DNA of 64,000 nt from an uncultured Porphyromonadaceae bacterium (GCA_902461565.1 CABPYL010000004.1:1-64000), one strand, 5' to 3'. Positions 18,923 to 28,994 are shown, counted from the first letter of the stretch. The notes: generated from the letters alone by a model not told the origin. Numbers and translations are program-made.

Positions 18923-19436
18923 GCCTGATGAAATAGTGCGTGCTCCAGAAAGGACTGGCGCTCCAGCCCTCGCTCGGTATCGCGGGCGCGTAGCACCCCG
19001 GGAACAATGTGATGACGCTATGCGTTAAGGCATCCATTACTAAATGAGCCTCACGGGTCGGGGACATGGTAGCACACGGCACAGTCCGCACGGTATATGG
19101 GCCTCGCTTATCTTCGCGTATACCGGCACGCATGCTGTCTGTCAGCTCGTTGTCGGACAATATACCGGTAAGGCCCACGGGTTGTCGGAATGTTGCATGC
19201 ACCACCACTTTGCTATCCACGTTTTCTGTCTTTACAGCATTCCGAAGGATTGCCTCGACAACTTCGGCCACACTGCCGGCAAAGAATTTCGAACCGGGGC
19301 GCGCAAGCATGGCGTTTATTTCGGCAGCGGTGCGTCCGGAGGCCTCAATCTTAGCCTTTTCCGAGGTACACAGCTTGCTGAAGTGTCCTGAACAATGAAA
19401 AATACAGTCGGCAGACAGCGTATAGTTTTTATTCAT
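18915..19436 (-). CDS. Unknown small protein, last gene of the NACHT operon
   Basis: A 173-residue soluble protein, no signal peptide or membrane segment, family not recognised. The N-terminal part contains Cys and His residues (CIFHCSGHFSKLC), and a basic middle follows. The C-terminal segment THSVITLFPGCYAP, preceded by REAHLVMDAL, vaguely recalls the ends of small RNase-fold toxin domains; this is only a guess. It overlaps the upstream membrane-protein gene by eight bases and so is probably translationally coupled to it. It could be an effector, a regulator or an accessory factor of the system. Confidence 0.65.
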   Translation of the reverse strand: MNKNYTLSADCIFHCSGHFSKLCTSEKAKIEASGRTAAEINAMLARPGSKFFAGSVAEVVEAILRNAVKTENVDSKVVVHATFRQPVGLTGILSDNELTDSMRAGIREDKRGPYTVRTVPCATMSPTREAHLVMDALTHSVITLFPGCYAPAIPSEGWSASPFWSTHYFIRLK

Positions 19437-20688
19437 TGCGCTGAAATATTCTTCTGAAAATAAAGACCAAAAGAATTGCTCCCAAAAGCGACATCGACAA
19501 CCAGCGGCTCAAAAATTCGGTAATGGAAAAATATTTGTTCAGGAACTCCGAGAAATCGAAAAGCACAGAAAGAGCCGACACTATGGCAAGGGTTGTCAGC
19601 AGTGAGTTTGTCAGTCTTTCGGCCCGTTTCTCGCTCTGTTCCGAAGCCTCCTCAACAAGTTTTGCAAGATTTTCTCGTTCCTTGGAGAGTTCCATACCTT
19701 TGTCGATGGCGTCGAATATCATTTGCGGAAGAAAGTTGTAGCTTATCTGCGTAAACGAGTACCAATGTTTGTTGTTCACCGTTTTATGGAGCTGTTTCCT
19801 TAAATATATGTTGTTGTCGCTGGATCGGAAAGCACGGTTGATATCGAACAGAATTATTTTCTGATACAGACAGTTGAGGTAAATGAACCGGAAATAACCG
19901 TCGATGCGGATATCCCATTGGCATGTGTTGTCGCCAAGGATGGTGAATGTGTCTACCAGCGCAAGAGCACTCCAGTTGGAGAATGCCGCAACGCGGTTTT
20001 CCTTGATTGTCTTTTCAAAGTATGACTTGTCGGGACGATCTTTGGCCTGTTCGCTGTTCGTCGACCTGTACTTTAGCAGGCTACCGTATTCAAAGAGGCG
20101 CTCGTCGGTGATATCATCCGACTGTATGTGCTGGAAAATTTTTGCCTTGTTGCCGCTGTAAACAAGGTCGCCGATAGTGTGATGCAGGGAGTATTTCAGA
20201 AATTCATTATATACAGGCATGAATTCGGAGCGGAAATTTCGGAGCGCCTGCTGGGTGTCGGCAACATTTTCTTTCGGTACCTTGTATTCGGCTTTAAGCG
20301 CCCATATGCATACGCCGTCGGGCATGAAGAACAGGTGCAGATGCGGTACTCGTACTTCAATTGTATTATTGCTTGTTTTATAATTGAAAGTAGCGTCGAC
20401 AAATTTGCACAGATGCTTTTTCCCGCTGTACCCGCTGCACAGTTTTACCATATTGCCGGCCTCGTCGGTATGGTTCGCCATTGAATTGATGAAGGTGGAG
20501 TAATATATGCCTGTCAGGACGTTGTAGTCGTCGGTTACTTCCTGTCCTTTGGCTTTGGTCTCCTCGGCCTGTTCGTCCGTATAGGCGTGAAGCCACATTT
20601 CTTGCCATCCATCGCTATTAAGCGTGGCGACAAGACCGGTATCGACAGCCAAATGCCCGCAAAGATATGTATTTATTATGGCGCTCAT
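19429..20688 (-). CDS. CorA-like two-helix membrane protein, candidate effector
   Basis: A 419-residue protein with a large soluble N-terminal domain (1-325). A charged, probably coiled-coil stretch (about 325-358: SKERENLAKLVEEASEQSEKR) leads into two membrane helices, about 359-379 and 396-415, and a basic tail. This order (soluble domain, long helix, helix pair at the extreme C-terminus) is that of CorA-type channels, but the GMN signature is absent. CorA-like proteins are known partners of prokaryotic defence modules. It is inferred to be a membrane-acting effector controlled by the NACHT protein encoded two genes upstream. It overlaps the preceding gene by four bases. Confidence 0.72.
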   Translation of the reverse strand: MSAIINTYLCGHLAVDTGLVATLNSDGWQEMWLHAYTDEQAEETKAKGQEVTDDYNVLTGIYYSTFINSMANHTDEAGNMVKLCSGYSGKKHLCKFVDATFNYKTSNNTIEVRVPHLHLFFMPDGVCIWALKAEYKVPKENVADTQQALRNFRSEFMPVYNEFLKYSLHHTIGDLVYSGNKAKIFQHIQSDDITDERLFEYGSLLKYRSTNSEQAKDRPDKSYFEKTIKENRVAAFSNWSALALVDTFTILGDNTCQWDIRIDGYFRFIYLNCLYQKIILFDINRAFRSSDNNIYLRKQLHKTVNNKHWYSFTQISYNFLPQMIFDAIDKGMELSKERENLAKLVEEASEQSEKRAERLTNSLLTTLAIVSALSVLFDFSEFLNKYFSITEFLSRWLSMSLLGAILLVFIFRRIFQRNE

Positions 20689-23600
20689 GTGTTTTTGATT
20701 ATCTTGTTAAAAGAGGAGGCGTTTACTATATATTCGTCGTTCTTACCTGTGGGAGTGAGTACTGTTTCGGGGAGCACGATTTCCCTACCGAAAGCAAGGA
20801 CAAGCGCGTTACTGCCAGCCTTGCAGCGTAGGGTTACTACAACGGGTTTGCCCTGAGGTTTCACGGGCGTGCCGTCTAATAGGGCTTTGCGCGACATCAG
20901 TGGAGTGAATCCATTGTTGTCCATGCCAATGAAATGAACATGGAATATGTCGCCGGTTTTGAAGAAACCGTCAGCGGCGTTTATCCCTGCATGTGATATT
21001 TCGGAGTCAGGTACAAAACCGACAAAGCCATAGGCATCCGGCAATATAACCCATAGACCATCCGAGGCGATATTTACGACTTCTGCCTGAATATCTCCAT
21101 GCAGATAGCCGAAGTGTGGTACAAGTATATTGTGGCGCTTTGAAACATCCGCTTTTGCGACTTTTACTTTCAGCACTTTTCCCTTGGGAAAATCGGACTC
21201 ATCAATCTTGTAGCACTTAATCCAGGGTTTACCTGCAAATTTCGCAGCATGTTCCGGTTCAATATAATCGTGAACGCCGAGGTAGGATATAACAACAAGA
21301 TTGCCGCGTTTTCCTTCAACGGTGATGTCTGTTACATCGCCTTCTTTCAGATACATAGTATCCCACGGATTGTCGAGTACGGCCTTTCTGGAAAGCAAAG
21401 GTCTGTATCCGACGAAATCAGCGCCGTACATTAAAAATTCCATAGGCTCTCCTGTCGGCAGGATATCGGTGTACCACAATGAATGGCTTGAACTGTCGGC
21501 GTTCATGAATGCCTCGAGGCCGTTGTCAAGAGCGACGGTGTAGCCCTCTGTCCTGTCAAAAGAAGTGATGACGCCACGAACTATATAGTTGCCTTCCTTT
21601 GCTTTACGGTATTCGTCCAAGAGGAGGCAATTCGCTGGAATCACATATACGGTGCGTTCGCTCTGTACGGGATAAGCCGGAATAATATCTATTTCTTGAC
21701 CTATGTGGTAAATGTTGTGGAGGTCGGAATACACCCCGACGACGTTTTCCTGTGCGGCTCTGCGTGGCATTATTCCGTAGGCTTCCTGATATTCGCGGAA
21801 AGGGAATTTTATAATCAACCCGTGATCGGTGAATCCAGCCACAGAGCCTTTAACAGTGTTTTCGTAAAGGATATGCAGGGAGATCTTGTAGAAATTCCTT
21901 ATCCATTCATCGGTTACGCTGAACAGGCAATTAATATTGCGTCCGTTATTCTTGAATTCATATTTTTTGCATACGGCATTTATTTCTGCGCCGACAGGAA
22001 AATGTTCTGGAGTAACAAATATATTTTCATACAGATACTTCGAGTTGGACAGACTGCCTATGATATCGCCACATTGCACTATCACATTGTCGCCTGCATG
22101 TCCGCGTATCGTTACGCTATATCTCTTTCCCTTCTCAAGGCGTGTATGAATCTTTTCGTAATTCACAGCGTTGGCTCGGAATTCCAGAATTCCTCTGTCG
22201 CGGTCGAATTCGTGTACACGTGCTTTGATTCTTTCCCCAACATATCGGGCGGGGCGGTTCGACTGTATGCGGAAACATCCGGTATAGTTGCTGAAAATAA
22301 TGCCCCTGATACCGTTGTATTCTACAAGCAGATTATCGTATCTAAGATATTTCACGACAGTTACCTCAACTTCGCTGCCGGTTTGCAGGCTATCGAATTC
22401 GGGGGCCTTGTATGGGTTTTCGTTCAGATTCCTGAGCGAGAAGAAGATTCCGGACTTGTCGGGTTTGGTTATTCTCCGTGCCATTATGATTTTGCCGGGT
22501 TGGGAAAGCCGGTTCAGTTCTTCGTCAAGGTCTATATCGTAGAAATGCGTCCACGCAAAATCTTCGGCATAGATATAGCCGTAGGTTTTGCCGCAGCCGG
22601 TATTGAATTCCACTAAAACGCCGTTGGAAACCCGAGCTAAAGGCCATACTTGTATCTCTGTACCTTCATAAAGTTCTGGAGCCATGTAGCGTACACCGCA
22701 GAAGCGCATATCTGCATTGCCGTCTGCGTCCACTTCTACATTTGCGGGGGTATTGTTGCGGTAGAAGTAATTCTGTATATAAGGAGGTGCTTCACATAGA
22801 GCGGTAACAGGTCCTTGTGGTGTCTCAACCACGAAGCGGTCGTTGAGGCATGAGCGGACCACTTTGCCCTCATAGCTACCCTGCGGAAGTTTGTACTCGG
22901 TTTCGGTAGTGCTGTCGTACAGAGGAATAACCTCTTTTTTTTCGCGGTTTTTGCTCTCGGGAGCGATGTCGTAGACGCATGTTATTATATCGCCAGGCGC
23001 AGGCCGGTGATATTTTGGCCAATGATAGTCAAATTTATTGTCTGCGATATTGATGTAGTATCCGTCATCGGTTCTGAGTACTATTCCAGTATCGGAATTA
23101 CCTATTATTTCCGCTTTGAATTCCTTTGAGTTCTCACCGTCGTGTTCGATACAAAATTGCGCGAAGCTATTGATAATCACATCGGGGTCGCTGAACCTGG
23201 CAGTGCTGCCGAATGCTTTGATTACTAGGCCGTTCATCGTGATGCTGTTTCCTGACAGGCCGTTCAGGAATTTCGGTACATATATCGAGTCTTTGAACAG
23301 ACCGTATACTTTCCCGTTGTGTGTGAAGCGTATATATTTGTCGCCTGGAGAATGTTCGATTGTCAGTTTCGTGCCTACCGGAAGATTATAAGGATCTACG
23401 TTCTCGGGTATTTTTTCATCCAACTCGGTTGAGTACGGACATTCCTGTCCATACACAATATTTTTGATTTTCAGCCGTATTTCATCGCCGAAAAGTCCTG
23501 ATGCAATCCACGATGCCGCATTGAGACTTCCGGGACAGAAAGTCTTTTGATTTATGTATTTGTCGAAATTTACATACAGAGTACATTCATCTTCGTCGAA

Positions 23601-24341
23601 ATGATTGATGGTACCGTTGATAACGAGGCCTTTTTCAAGTACTCTGTTAGTGTTTTCTGTGATAATATGACGGTAGCTATAGAGCCTGCCTGTATGGTCT
23701 GCGAAGATACATTTGACATCGATGAACTTTCCGGTTTCATATTTTCCGTCAGGATTCATATCATTAGGATATATGTATCCGGCGTGGCCGTTACACTCAA
23801 CAGTAATACGCGATGGCGCAACGTTGGTTACCACGGCTTTGTAAACCCCGCCTTTCTGCGGTCTTTCTTTATTTATTGACTGAACGTACACAAACGTAAG
23901 AGTTTCGATCTCCGGTGCGATGCCGTTTTTCGTTTTGCATCCTTTCATTTCCACCGTCTCGCCTTTGAGTAGCCGATATCTGTCGGCAAAATTCAGCCAT
24001 TTGGCAGAGAATGCGAACCCGGGCCAGTCGGGGCTTTTGAGTACGAGAAATCCTTTTTTCGTATTTTCGTATTCCAGGATAAGATTAATCGGTTCTTCTG
24101 CGTTGATGTGTGCTTTTAGTTCTTCAGCTTTCTTGCTGCGGTCTTTCTCGGAACTTATAATTTGTATGAACTGCTGAAGGCCAGGCATGACGTATGTGCC
24201 GATCTTGCCGTCGGCCACGTGGCCTTTAGGAATTGTCAGCAGATAGGGCAGTCCGGCTTCGGCAATCCAGAACTCATCATTTTCGTCGATTATCTTGTAG
24301 TCGAGAGATTCGGTCATCTTCTTTTTATCCGTTTTGTTCAT
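20685..24341 (-). CDS. Giant protein of tandem S1/OB-like repeats
   Basis: A 1218-residue cytoplasmic protein without signal peptide. After about 160 residues it is almost entirely beta-rich units of roughly 70-90 residues resembling S1/OB RNA-binding domains. The recurring pattern is a GxxxxGxVxxxxxxGxxVxxxxxxGxI core. Clear examples start near residues 163, 235, 487, 557, 655, 737, 828, 940, 1020 and 1085. I count about ten units, several degenerate. Ribosomal protein S1 has six, so this is unusually long. It lies directly between the NACHT gene (17-base overlap) and the membrane-protein gene (4-base overlap). A role in binding RNA or another polymer as sensor or scaffold is inferred. Confidence 0.75.
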   Translation of the reverse strand: MNKTDKKKMTESLDYKIIDENDEFWIAEAGLPYLLTIPKGHVADGKIGTYVMPGLQQFIQIISSEKDRSKKAEELKAHINAEEPINLILEYENTKKGFLVLKSPDWPGFAFSAKWLNFADRYRLLKGETVEMKGCKTKNGIAPEIETLTFVYVQSINKERPQKGGVYKAVVTNVAPSRITVECNGHAGYIYPNDMNPDGKYETGKFIDVKCIFADHTGRLYSYRHIITENTNRVLEKGLVINGTINHFDEDECTLYVNFDKYINQKTFCPGSLNAASWIASGLFGDEIRLKIKNIVYGQECPYSTELDEKIPENVDPYNLPVGTKLTIEHSPGDKYIRFTHNGKVYGLFKDSIYVPKFLNGLSGNSITMNGLVIKAFGSTARFSDPDVIINSFAQFCIEHDGENSKEFKAEIIGNSDTGIVLRTDDGYYINIADNKFDYHWPKYHRPAPGDIITCVYDIAPESKNREKKEVIPLYDSTTETEYKLPQGSYEGKVVRSCLNDRFVVETPQGPVTALCEAPPYIQNYFYRNNTPANVEVDADGNADMRFCGVRYMAPELYEGTEIQVWPLARVSNGVLVEFNTGCGKTYGYIYAEDFAWTHFYDIDLDEELNRLSQPGKIIMARRITKPDKSGIFFSLRNLNENPYKAPEFDSLQTGSEVEVTVVKYLRYDNLLVEYNGIRGIIFSNYTGCFRIQSNRPARYVGERIKARVHEFDRDRGILEFRANAVNYEKIHTRLEKGKRYSVTIRGHAGDNVIVQCGDIIGSLSNSKYLYENIFVTPEHFPVGAEINAVCKKYEFKNNGRNINCLFSVTDEWIRNFYKISLHILYENTVKGSVAGFTDHGLIIKFPFREYQEAYGIMPRRAAQENVVGVYSDLHNIYHIGQEIDIIPAYPVQSERTVYVIPANCLLLDEYRKAKEGNYIVRGVITSFDRTEGYTVALDNGLEAFMNADSSSHSLWYTDILPTGEPMEFLMYGADFVGYRPLLSRKAVLDNPWDTMYLKEGDVTDITVEGKRGNLVVISYLGVHDYIEPEHAAKFAGKPWIKCYKIDESDFPKGKVLKVKVAKADVSKRHNILVPHFGYLHGDIQAEVVNIASDGLWVILPDAYGFVGFVPDSEISHAGINAADGFFKTGDIFHVHFIGMDNNGFTPLMSRKALLDGTPVKPQGKPVVVTLRCKAGSNALVLAFGREIVLPETVLTPTGKNDEYIVNASSFNKIIKNT

Positions 24342-27300
24342 CAGCTTTGTATTTTAACAATTGTGCACGCGTAACATCGTAAAGCATAAGCAGAGGCTCA
24401 CTCATGCTGTCGCGGAAAAATTTCATGCGGGTTTCGTCGATTTCGGTATCGTCGTTCTGAATCATGGCCTCTATTACGGGGCGCACCATGTCGGGATGAT
24501 ACAGGCGGCCACTGTCGAACTGCACAACATTGAGTATGTTGCGGTATTCAAGCCACGAACCTTTCTCGATGAAAAGGAAGCCGCGGTCTCTATCGATTTT
24601 CGGCGCTATGCCTGCCGGATTCCTCAGCTGCACATCTATTGTTTTCGCAAATGTATTTATGCTACCAAGCGGATGTATGGTGCACGGGAGTGATTTACGG
24701 CTGCGGTCGTTCACATATACGCGTATACCATTGAGATATTTGGCATTCACGGGAACGGGAATCTCGATTTTCCCGTCTTTGCGTCTGAGGTAGGGGATGG
24801 CTGTGCTGGTATATATTGTATTTCTTACTTTACATTCGTTCAGAACGGAACGCAACACATTGAAATCCACTACAGGCGTGGCTGTCCATTTTCCCAAGAC
24901 GTCATCATTGGCACCTCTAAGCGATAATTCTATCAATATCCCACCACCATGATCTGTTGTTTCCGGCGCATGTTGCAGAATGCCATTGCTGCCGTCGCTG
25001 AATATCAGTTTTGGATACCTGTTGGCGATATCGCTGAATTTTTCGGCTGAGGCTTTATCGGTAAGAAGAAATAGCCGATATTTGCCGTTGCTGTCGTTTT
25101 CGCGGACAACGTACTTAATCGTAAGGTCTGCTTTGTCGACTGAGAACGACCCGCATGGTGGAATCTCCCGGCAACTCAGTTCGAAATCGGCACATTCAAG
25201 CACGTTCCCGTAGATTTCTGCGTCATTCTTTACAAGGGCATGATAGTTGCAGCCTGCCGCTGATATCCATAATCCCGGACAGACGTGGCGCACGTTTTTT
25301 TGAGAGAACAGCATCTTAGCGTCGCAGGAATCCCTATCTCGGAAGAAAAACAATGAGTGCCTCTGGGTAGATTTATTGGACCCTTCCACATAGTTTTGCT
25401 GGAACAATGGCATATTATTGCCGTCTGCATCCGTCATCATTATTTTTTCTATACATAGGAGACTTTTATCGTTTATGGGCAATGGTTTGTCGAGGCGTAT
25501 GCTTATGCGTGTGCCATTCTGTATCTTGGGATAGCGTATGCTACGTAAGGGAATATGCAGTTTGTCTTTGATACGAAAAACCGTCAGGGGCGAAGCAAGA
25601 GCCTCGCGCACTTCTTTTTTGTTAAGCTGGTTCATCGCGCCCGCATTCGTGAAACGGAGCATCAGAGTGTTGCTTTCGCACACGCACATCGAATATTCCA
25701 GCCAGCCTTTTCTTTGTAGTTCAGAGTTGACCCAGTCCAGCCTGCCACATAGATTTCCTACGGGTATGCCCCGAAAACCGAATACCATTTCAAAATAGTC
25801 TCCGCTGAATGCTTCGCATTTTTCAACTGTTCCTTCAAGCGTAGATGCTGTGCCGATACTCAAAACGGCTTTCGTTCCTACGTATGCGTTTGGCTTTGCC
25901 AACGTGGCGCAAACTATGCTCAGTGTGTTTTTGCCGTCGATACTTAATATCTTCGCGTTGCATTTCCGAATATCCGGCTGTGCTTTTGCTGCGGCTATAT
26001 CGAAATACAGATTGTCGTTGACGACAGTGGCGTATACATCGTCTACTGTTCGCTTAAGGTTGCGGGAAAAGTTGTTCTCGTCGGCACTTTTCAACGCTAT
26101 TTTTAAAAGCGAAGATTCATAGAGCCTGTCAGCTATAGCGATTGGTATAAGTCGGATAGGTAACTGCGCGCATATCTCGCGCAGTACACTTTCGGAATAT
26201 ATTATTTGAATGAAAGAATCTTCGTGTAGGAGTGCGGCCGCGAATTCCTCGTTGTGGTGCCCTGCAAGATACTTGATTACATAGATAAGCAGACTGATAT
26301 CCGCCTCGTATTTCTCGGTGCGGTGAGCGAAGAAAACGAGAGCGTCGCTCTTGTTGTCTGCTGCAGCAATGGCGCCCAATAGACGGTCGTAGTCGCCGTG
26401 TTTCATGGCCGGCGCCGCGCGGCGCACGTATATGGCCGGTACGGCCTTTATCAAGTTGATGTTTGTTGTAAGCAATGCGGTGAGGTAATAGTCTGCGTAG
26501 ATTTCTGCTGGAACCGATTGGCTTTTGTCTTCAAATTCTGCTATGCGGCGTGCGATGTCGCGGTGTAGAAGTTCGAGTTGCAGCGTGTTCATTCCGTACA
26601 GCAGTTTGCGGTGTAAGTCGCGCAATACGGCGCCTATCTTATGGTCTTTGTATCGGTAGTTAGGCAAAATTTTCGATAGAATTCGGTAGACCAGACGGGC
26701 GTCGGACGCCCTGGCCGCGATTATACTTGCCCAGTCTTGCGCTAAACCGAGTTCGAGCATTTTATCGATCCACCGGTCGCCGGTCATAAATCGGATTACA
26801 CGCTCGGTACATAGCGAGGCACCTGCCTGAGTGATTATGTCGTACACTTTTGGCGCAGCATCTTTTTTCTGCTGTAACAGTATCTTAAGTGTATTCACCA
26901 CCCAATTGCTGCATAACGTCTTGGCATCCGGCCGTTCGGCCGATGGCATGTCGGCGGCGTCCAGTGTCCGCACAAGGTCGCATATCCATGCCAAAGCATA
27001 ATTGGCTTTGCCGATGAACATTTCTGGCTTCAGTTCAACCGGTATGCGCTCGCCGCAGCGGTCGGCGTATAGCTTCTCGGCAAGACTGCAGGCACTGTCG
27101 GTTTCCATTAGTTCAAGCATCAGTCGGAATGTCTCGTTGTTGTTATTGTCGTTTATCGACGGCAACTCGGTAATCCTACGCCCGCGGAGATCCTGACGTT
27201 TGAGAGATGCAGAGAACGATGCTGCGTAAATACGGGCCAGAAAATACTCGCGGAAAGTATCTAATTTGAACTGTATATCCGTGTCGTTTGTAATTTTGAG

Positions 27301-28968
27301 AATGCCGACGCGCACGAGCGGCTCGATAATCTTGTCCAGCACGTTCTCCTTCGATACGTATATGTTCGGGTCTTCGGCTACGGCGTCGGCGGCGAAATCG
27401 TCTATTGAAACCGTGCCTTCGGCGGCAATGCGCAGAGCAAGGTTTTCAAGAAGCCATTCGGCCCTGTAAATCTTGTTTGGTCCTTTTGGGGAATTGTTCT
27501 TTATGCGGTCTTTGTCATTCTCTCGCTTGCATACTTCATCCACAAAGGCCGAGATAAGACCGCCGCGGTTGCGGAATCTGAAATCGCTGTTGTCGCCTGT
27601 TATGGTGTCGATAAGTATTTTCAGGTTCAGAGGACAGCTCAGCAGACTGAAAATGCGGTCGTTGTTGAAGAACATGTCCAGCATATGGTGGCTTTTTTCC
27701 TCGTCGAAATTCAGTTTTCCGACGAATTCTCTGATGGTCTCGCTGCTTATGTCCTGAACCTGAAAAATGCGAGGCTTTCCATACTCGTCTATCGTACGTT
27801 TAACAGAAGCATATTCATATATTCGACCTGTCATTATTAGGCGTCCAGTCGAATTTTGCATTACGTCCTTGAGGAATTTATCGACGTTTACGTCGGGGTG
27901 GAATTCGTTGATGCCGTCTATGGCAATGGCAACGCGACCTTCGTCCAACATCTTTTTGGCTGTGAATTTATCCAGACCCTTGGCGGCGGCCGAGGAGAGC
28001 AGAGTATCGATAAAATTTTGGTCTTTTTCCACGTCCGAAGCACATATCAACACAGGTACCATCTCACCTTCGCCCGAGGCGAAAGCATTGCTTATCCCCA
28101 GGAGATAACTGTTGAGCAGGGTGGTCTTGCCGGCGCCCGGTACTCCCAGTATAATGTATTTGCCATCGGGAGCATTCTTCAGAACGCCAAGTGCCTCCTC
28201 CGGATTCTCCTTTCCTTCCAATTCCTTTATCATTAAAGGAATTGGGCTTACTTTGGCGTCTTCGCCATGCAGCACGTTATTTTCCAGATAGGAAGCGTAG
28301 GACTGCCGGCATCGCCTTACATAATCCTTTATTATTTCATCCTCGTTGACAGGCCCCGTCCCTGCGGGCGCTTTCTTTTCAGCAAGATATTTGTTCAATG
28401 GGTCAATCGCCCGGGAAACGATATGGAGCAATGATGCGAAGAAGATTGCCGCGATACTATCTTTTTGTTTGATAATATCAGATGCTGATTCATTGCCATG
28501 ACGGAGATTATTTCCGATAATGCGTAAAGTCTCGAAAGTCTCGGACGCTGTGGCACCGATAAGGTTGTATCTGGTTTTTGCTGTATCGGTAACATTTCTT
28601 AATCCCCTTGTCCGATCCATTTCACTGCGCGCCGAAACATCAATTATGCCTATGATATTCTTTATATATGTCTCGAAAGGCACAATAGTACCCTTAAGAG
28701 TACTTTCGGCGAGGCTGTTGTTAGACCATTGAGTTATAAATTCGGCTAAATTCTGAAAATTTGTATCGTGTATTATCAGTTGCAGCAGTAACTCTCCGGC
28801 AGCTTTATATTGCTCCGGATCAGCGAAAAGAGTATTTAAGTGGATTCTTGTCTTTGTTACGGTATCGTCATTTCGCGATATATAGGTAATTGGTATTTCA
28901 AAATCGAGTTTGAATTCGAATATGTCATTAAGTGCATTGGATAATGCTTCAGGTGTCATGGTATCCAT
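24325..28968 (-). CDS. NACHT-domain STAND NTPase, candidate defence sensor
   Basis: A 1547-residue protein. Residues 1-265 are a helical N-terminal region containing NNLRHGNE (153-160), faintly HEPN-like. Residues 270-585 are a NACHT NTPase: Walker A GVPGAGKTTLL (275-285, Lys281), Walker B VAIAIDGINEF (346-356, Asp351 and Glu355), MTGR (379-382), and FKLDTFREYFLAR (567-579), the usual NACHT winged-helix end. About 590-970 is helical, as in repeat-type sensor arms. The last 570 residues are beta-rich and recall the S1/OB-like units of the next gene. STAND proteins oligomerise on sensing a ligand, and bacterial NACHT proteins act in phage defence. The gene has its own promoter and leads a four-gene operon with overlapping ends. 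Confidence 0.85.
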   Translation of the reverse strand: MDTMTPEALSNALNDIFEFKLDFEIPITYISRNDDTVTKTRIHLNTLFADPEQYKAAGELLLQLIIHDTNFQNLAEFITQWSNNSLAESTLKGTIVPFETYIKNIIGIIDVSARSEMDRTRGLRNVTDTAKTRYNLIGATASETFETLRIIGNNLRHGNESASDIIKQKDSIAAIFFASLLHIVSRAIDPLNKYLAEKKAPAGTGPVNEDEIIKDYVRRCRQSYASYLENNVLHGEDAKVSPIPLMIKELEGKENPEEALGVLKNAPDGKYIILGVPGAGKTTLLNSYLLGISNAFASGEGEMVPVLICASDVEKDQNFIDTLLSSAAAKGLDKFTAKKMLDEGRVAIAIDGINEFHPDVNVDKFLKDVMQNSTGRLIMTGRIYEYASVKRTIDEYGKPRIFQVQDISSETIREFVGKLNFDEEKSHHMLDMFFNNDRIFSLLSCPLNLKILIDTITGDNSDFRFRNRGGLISAFVDEVCKRENDKDRIKNNSPKGPNKIYRAEWLLENLALRIAAEGTVSIDDFAADAVAEDPNIYVSKENVLDKIIEPLVRVGILKITNDTDIQFKLDTFREYFLARIYAASFSASLKRQDLRGRRITELPSINDNNNNETFRLMLELMETDSACSLAEKLYADRCGERIPVELKPEMFIGKANYALAWICDLVRTLDAADMPSAERPDAKTLCSNWVVNTLKILLQQKKDAAPKVYDIITQAGASLCTERVIRFMTGDRWIDKMLELGLAQDWASIIAARASDARLVYRILSKILPNYRYKDHKIGAVLRDLHRKLLYGMNTLQLELLHRDIARRIAEFEDKSQSVPAEIYADYYLTALLTTNINLIKAVPAIYVRRAAPAMKHGDYDRLLGAIAAADNKSDALVFFAHRTEKYEADISLLIYVIKYLAGHHNEEFAAALLHEDSFIQIIYSESVLREICAQLPIRLIPIAIADRLYESSLLKIALKSADENNFSRNLKRTVDDVYATVVNDNLYFDIAAAKAQPDIRKCNAKILSIDGKNTLSIVCATLAKPNAYVGTKAVLSIGTASTLEGTVEKCEAFSGDYFEMVFGFRGIPVGNLCGRLDWVNSELQRKGWLEYSMCVCESNTLMLRFTNAGAMNQLNKKEVREALASPLTVFRIKDKLHIPLRSIRYPKIQNGTRISIRLDKPLPINDKSLLCIEKIMMTDADGNNMPLFQQNYVEGSNKSTQRHSLFFFRDRDSCDAKMLFSQKNVRHVCPGLWISAAGCNYHALVKNDAEIYGNVLECADFELSCREIPPCGSFSVDKADLTIKYVVRENDSNGKYRLFLLTDKASAEKFSDIANRYPKLIFSDGSNGILQHAPETTDHGGGILIELSLRGANDDVLGKWTATPVVDFNVLRSVLNECKVRNTIYTSTAIPYLRRKDGKIEIPVPVNAKYLNGIRVYVNDRSRKSLPCTIHPLGSINTFAKTIDVQLRNPAGIAPKIDRDRGFLFIEKGSWLEYRNILNVVQFDSGRLYHPDMVRPVIEAMIQNDDTEIDETRMKFFRDSMSEPLLMLYDVTRAQLLKYKADEQNG

Positions 28969-28994
28969 TTAGGGCGTGTAGATTGATTATTGTG

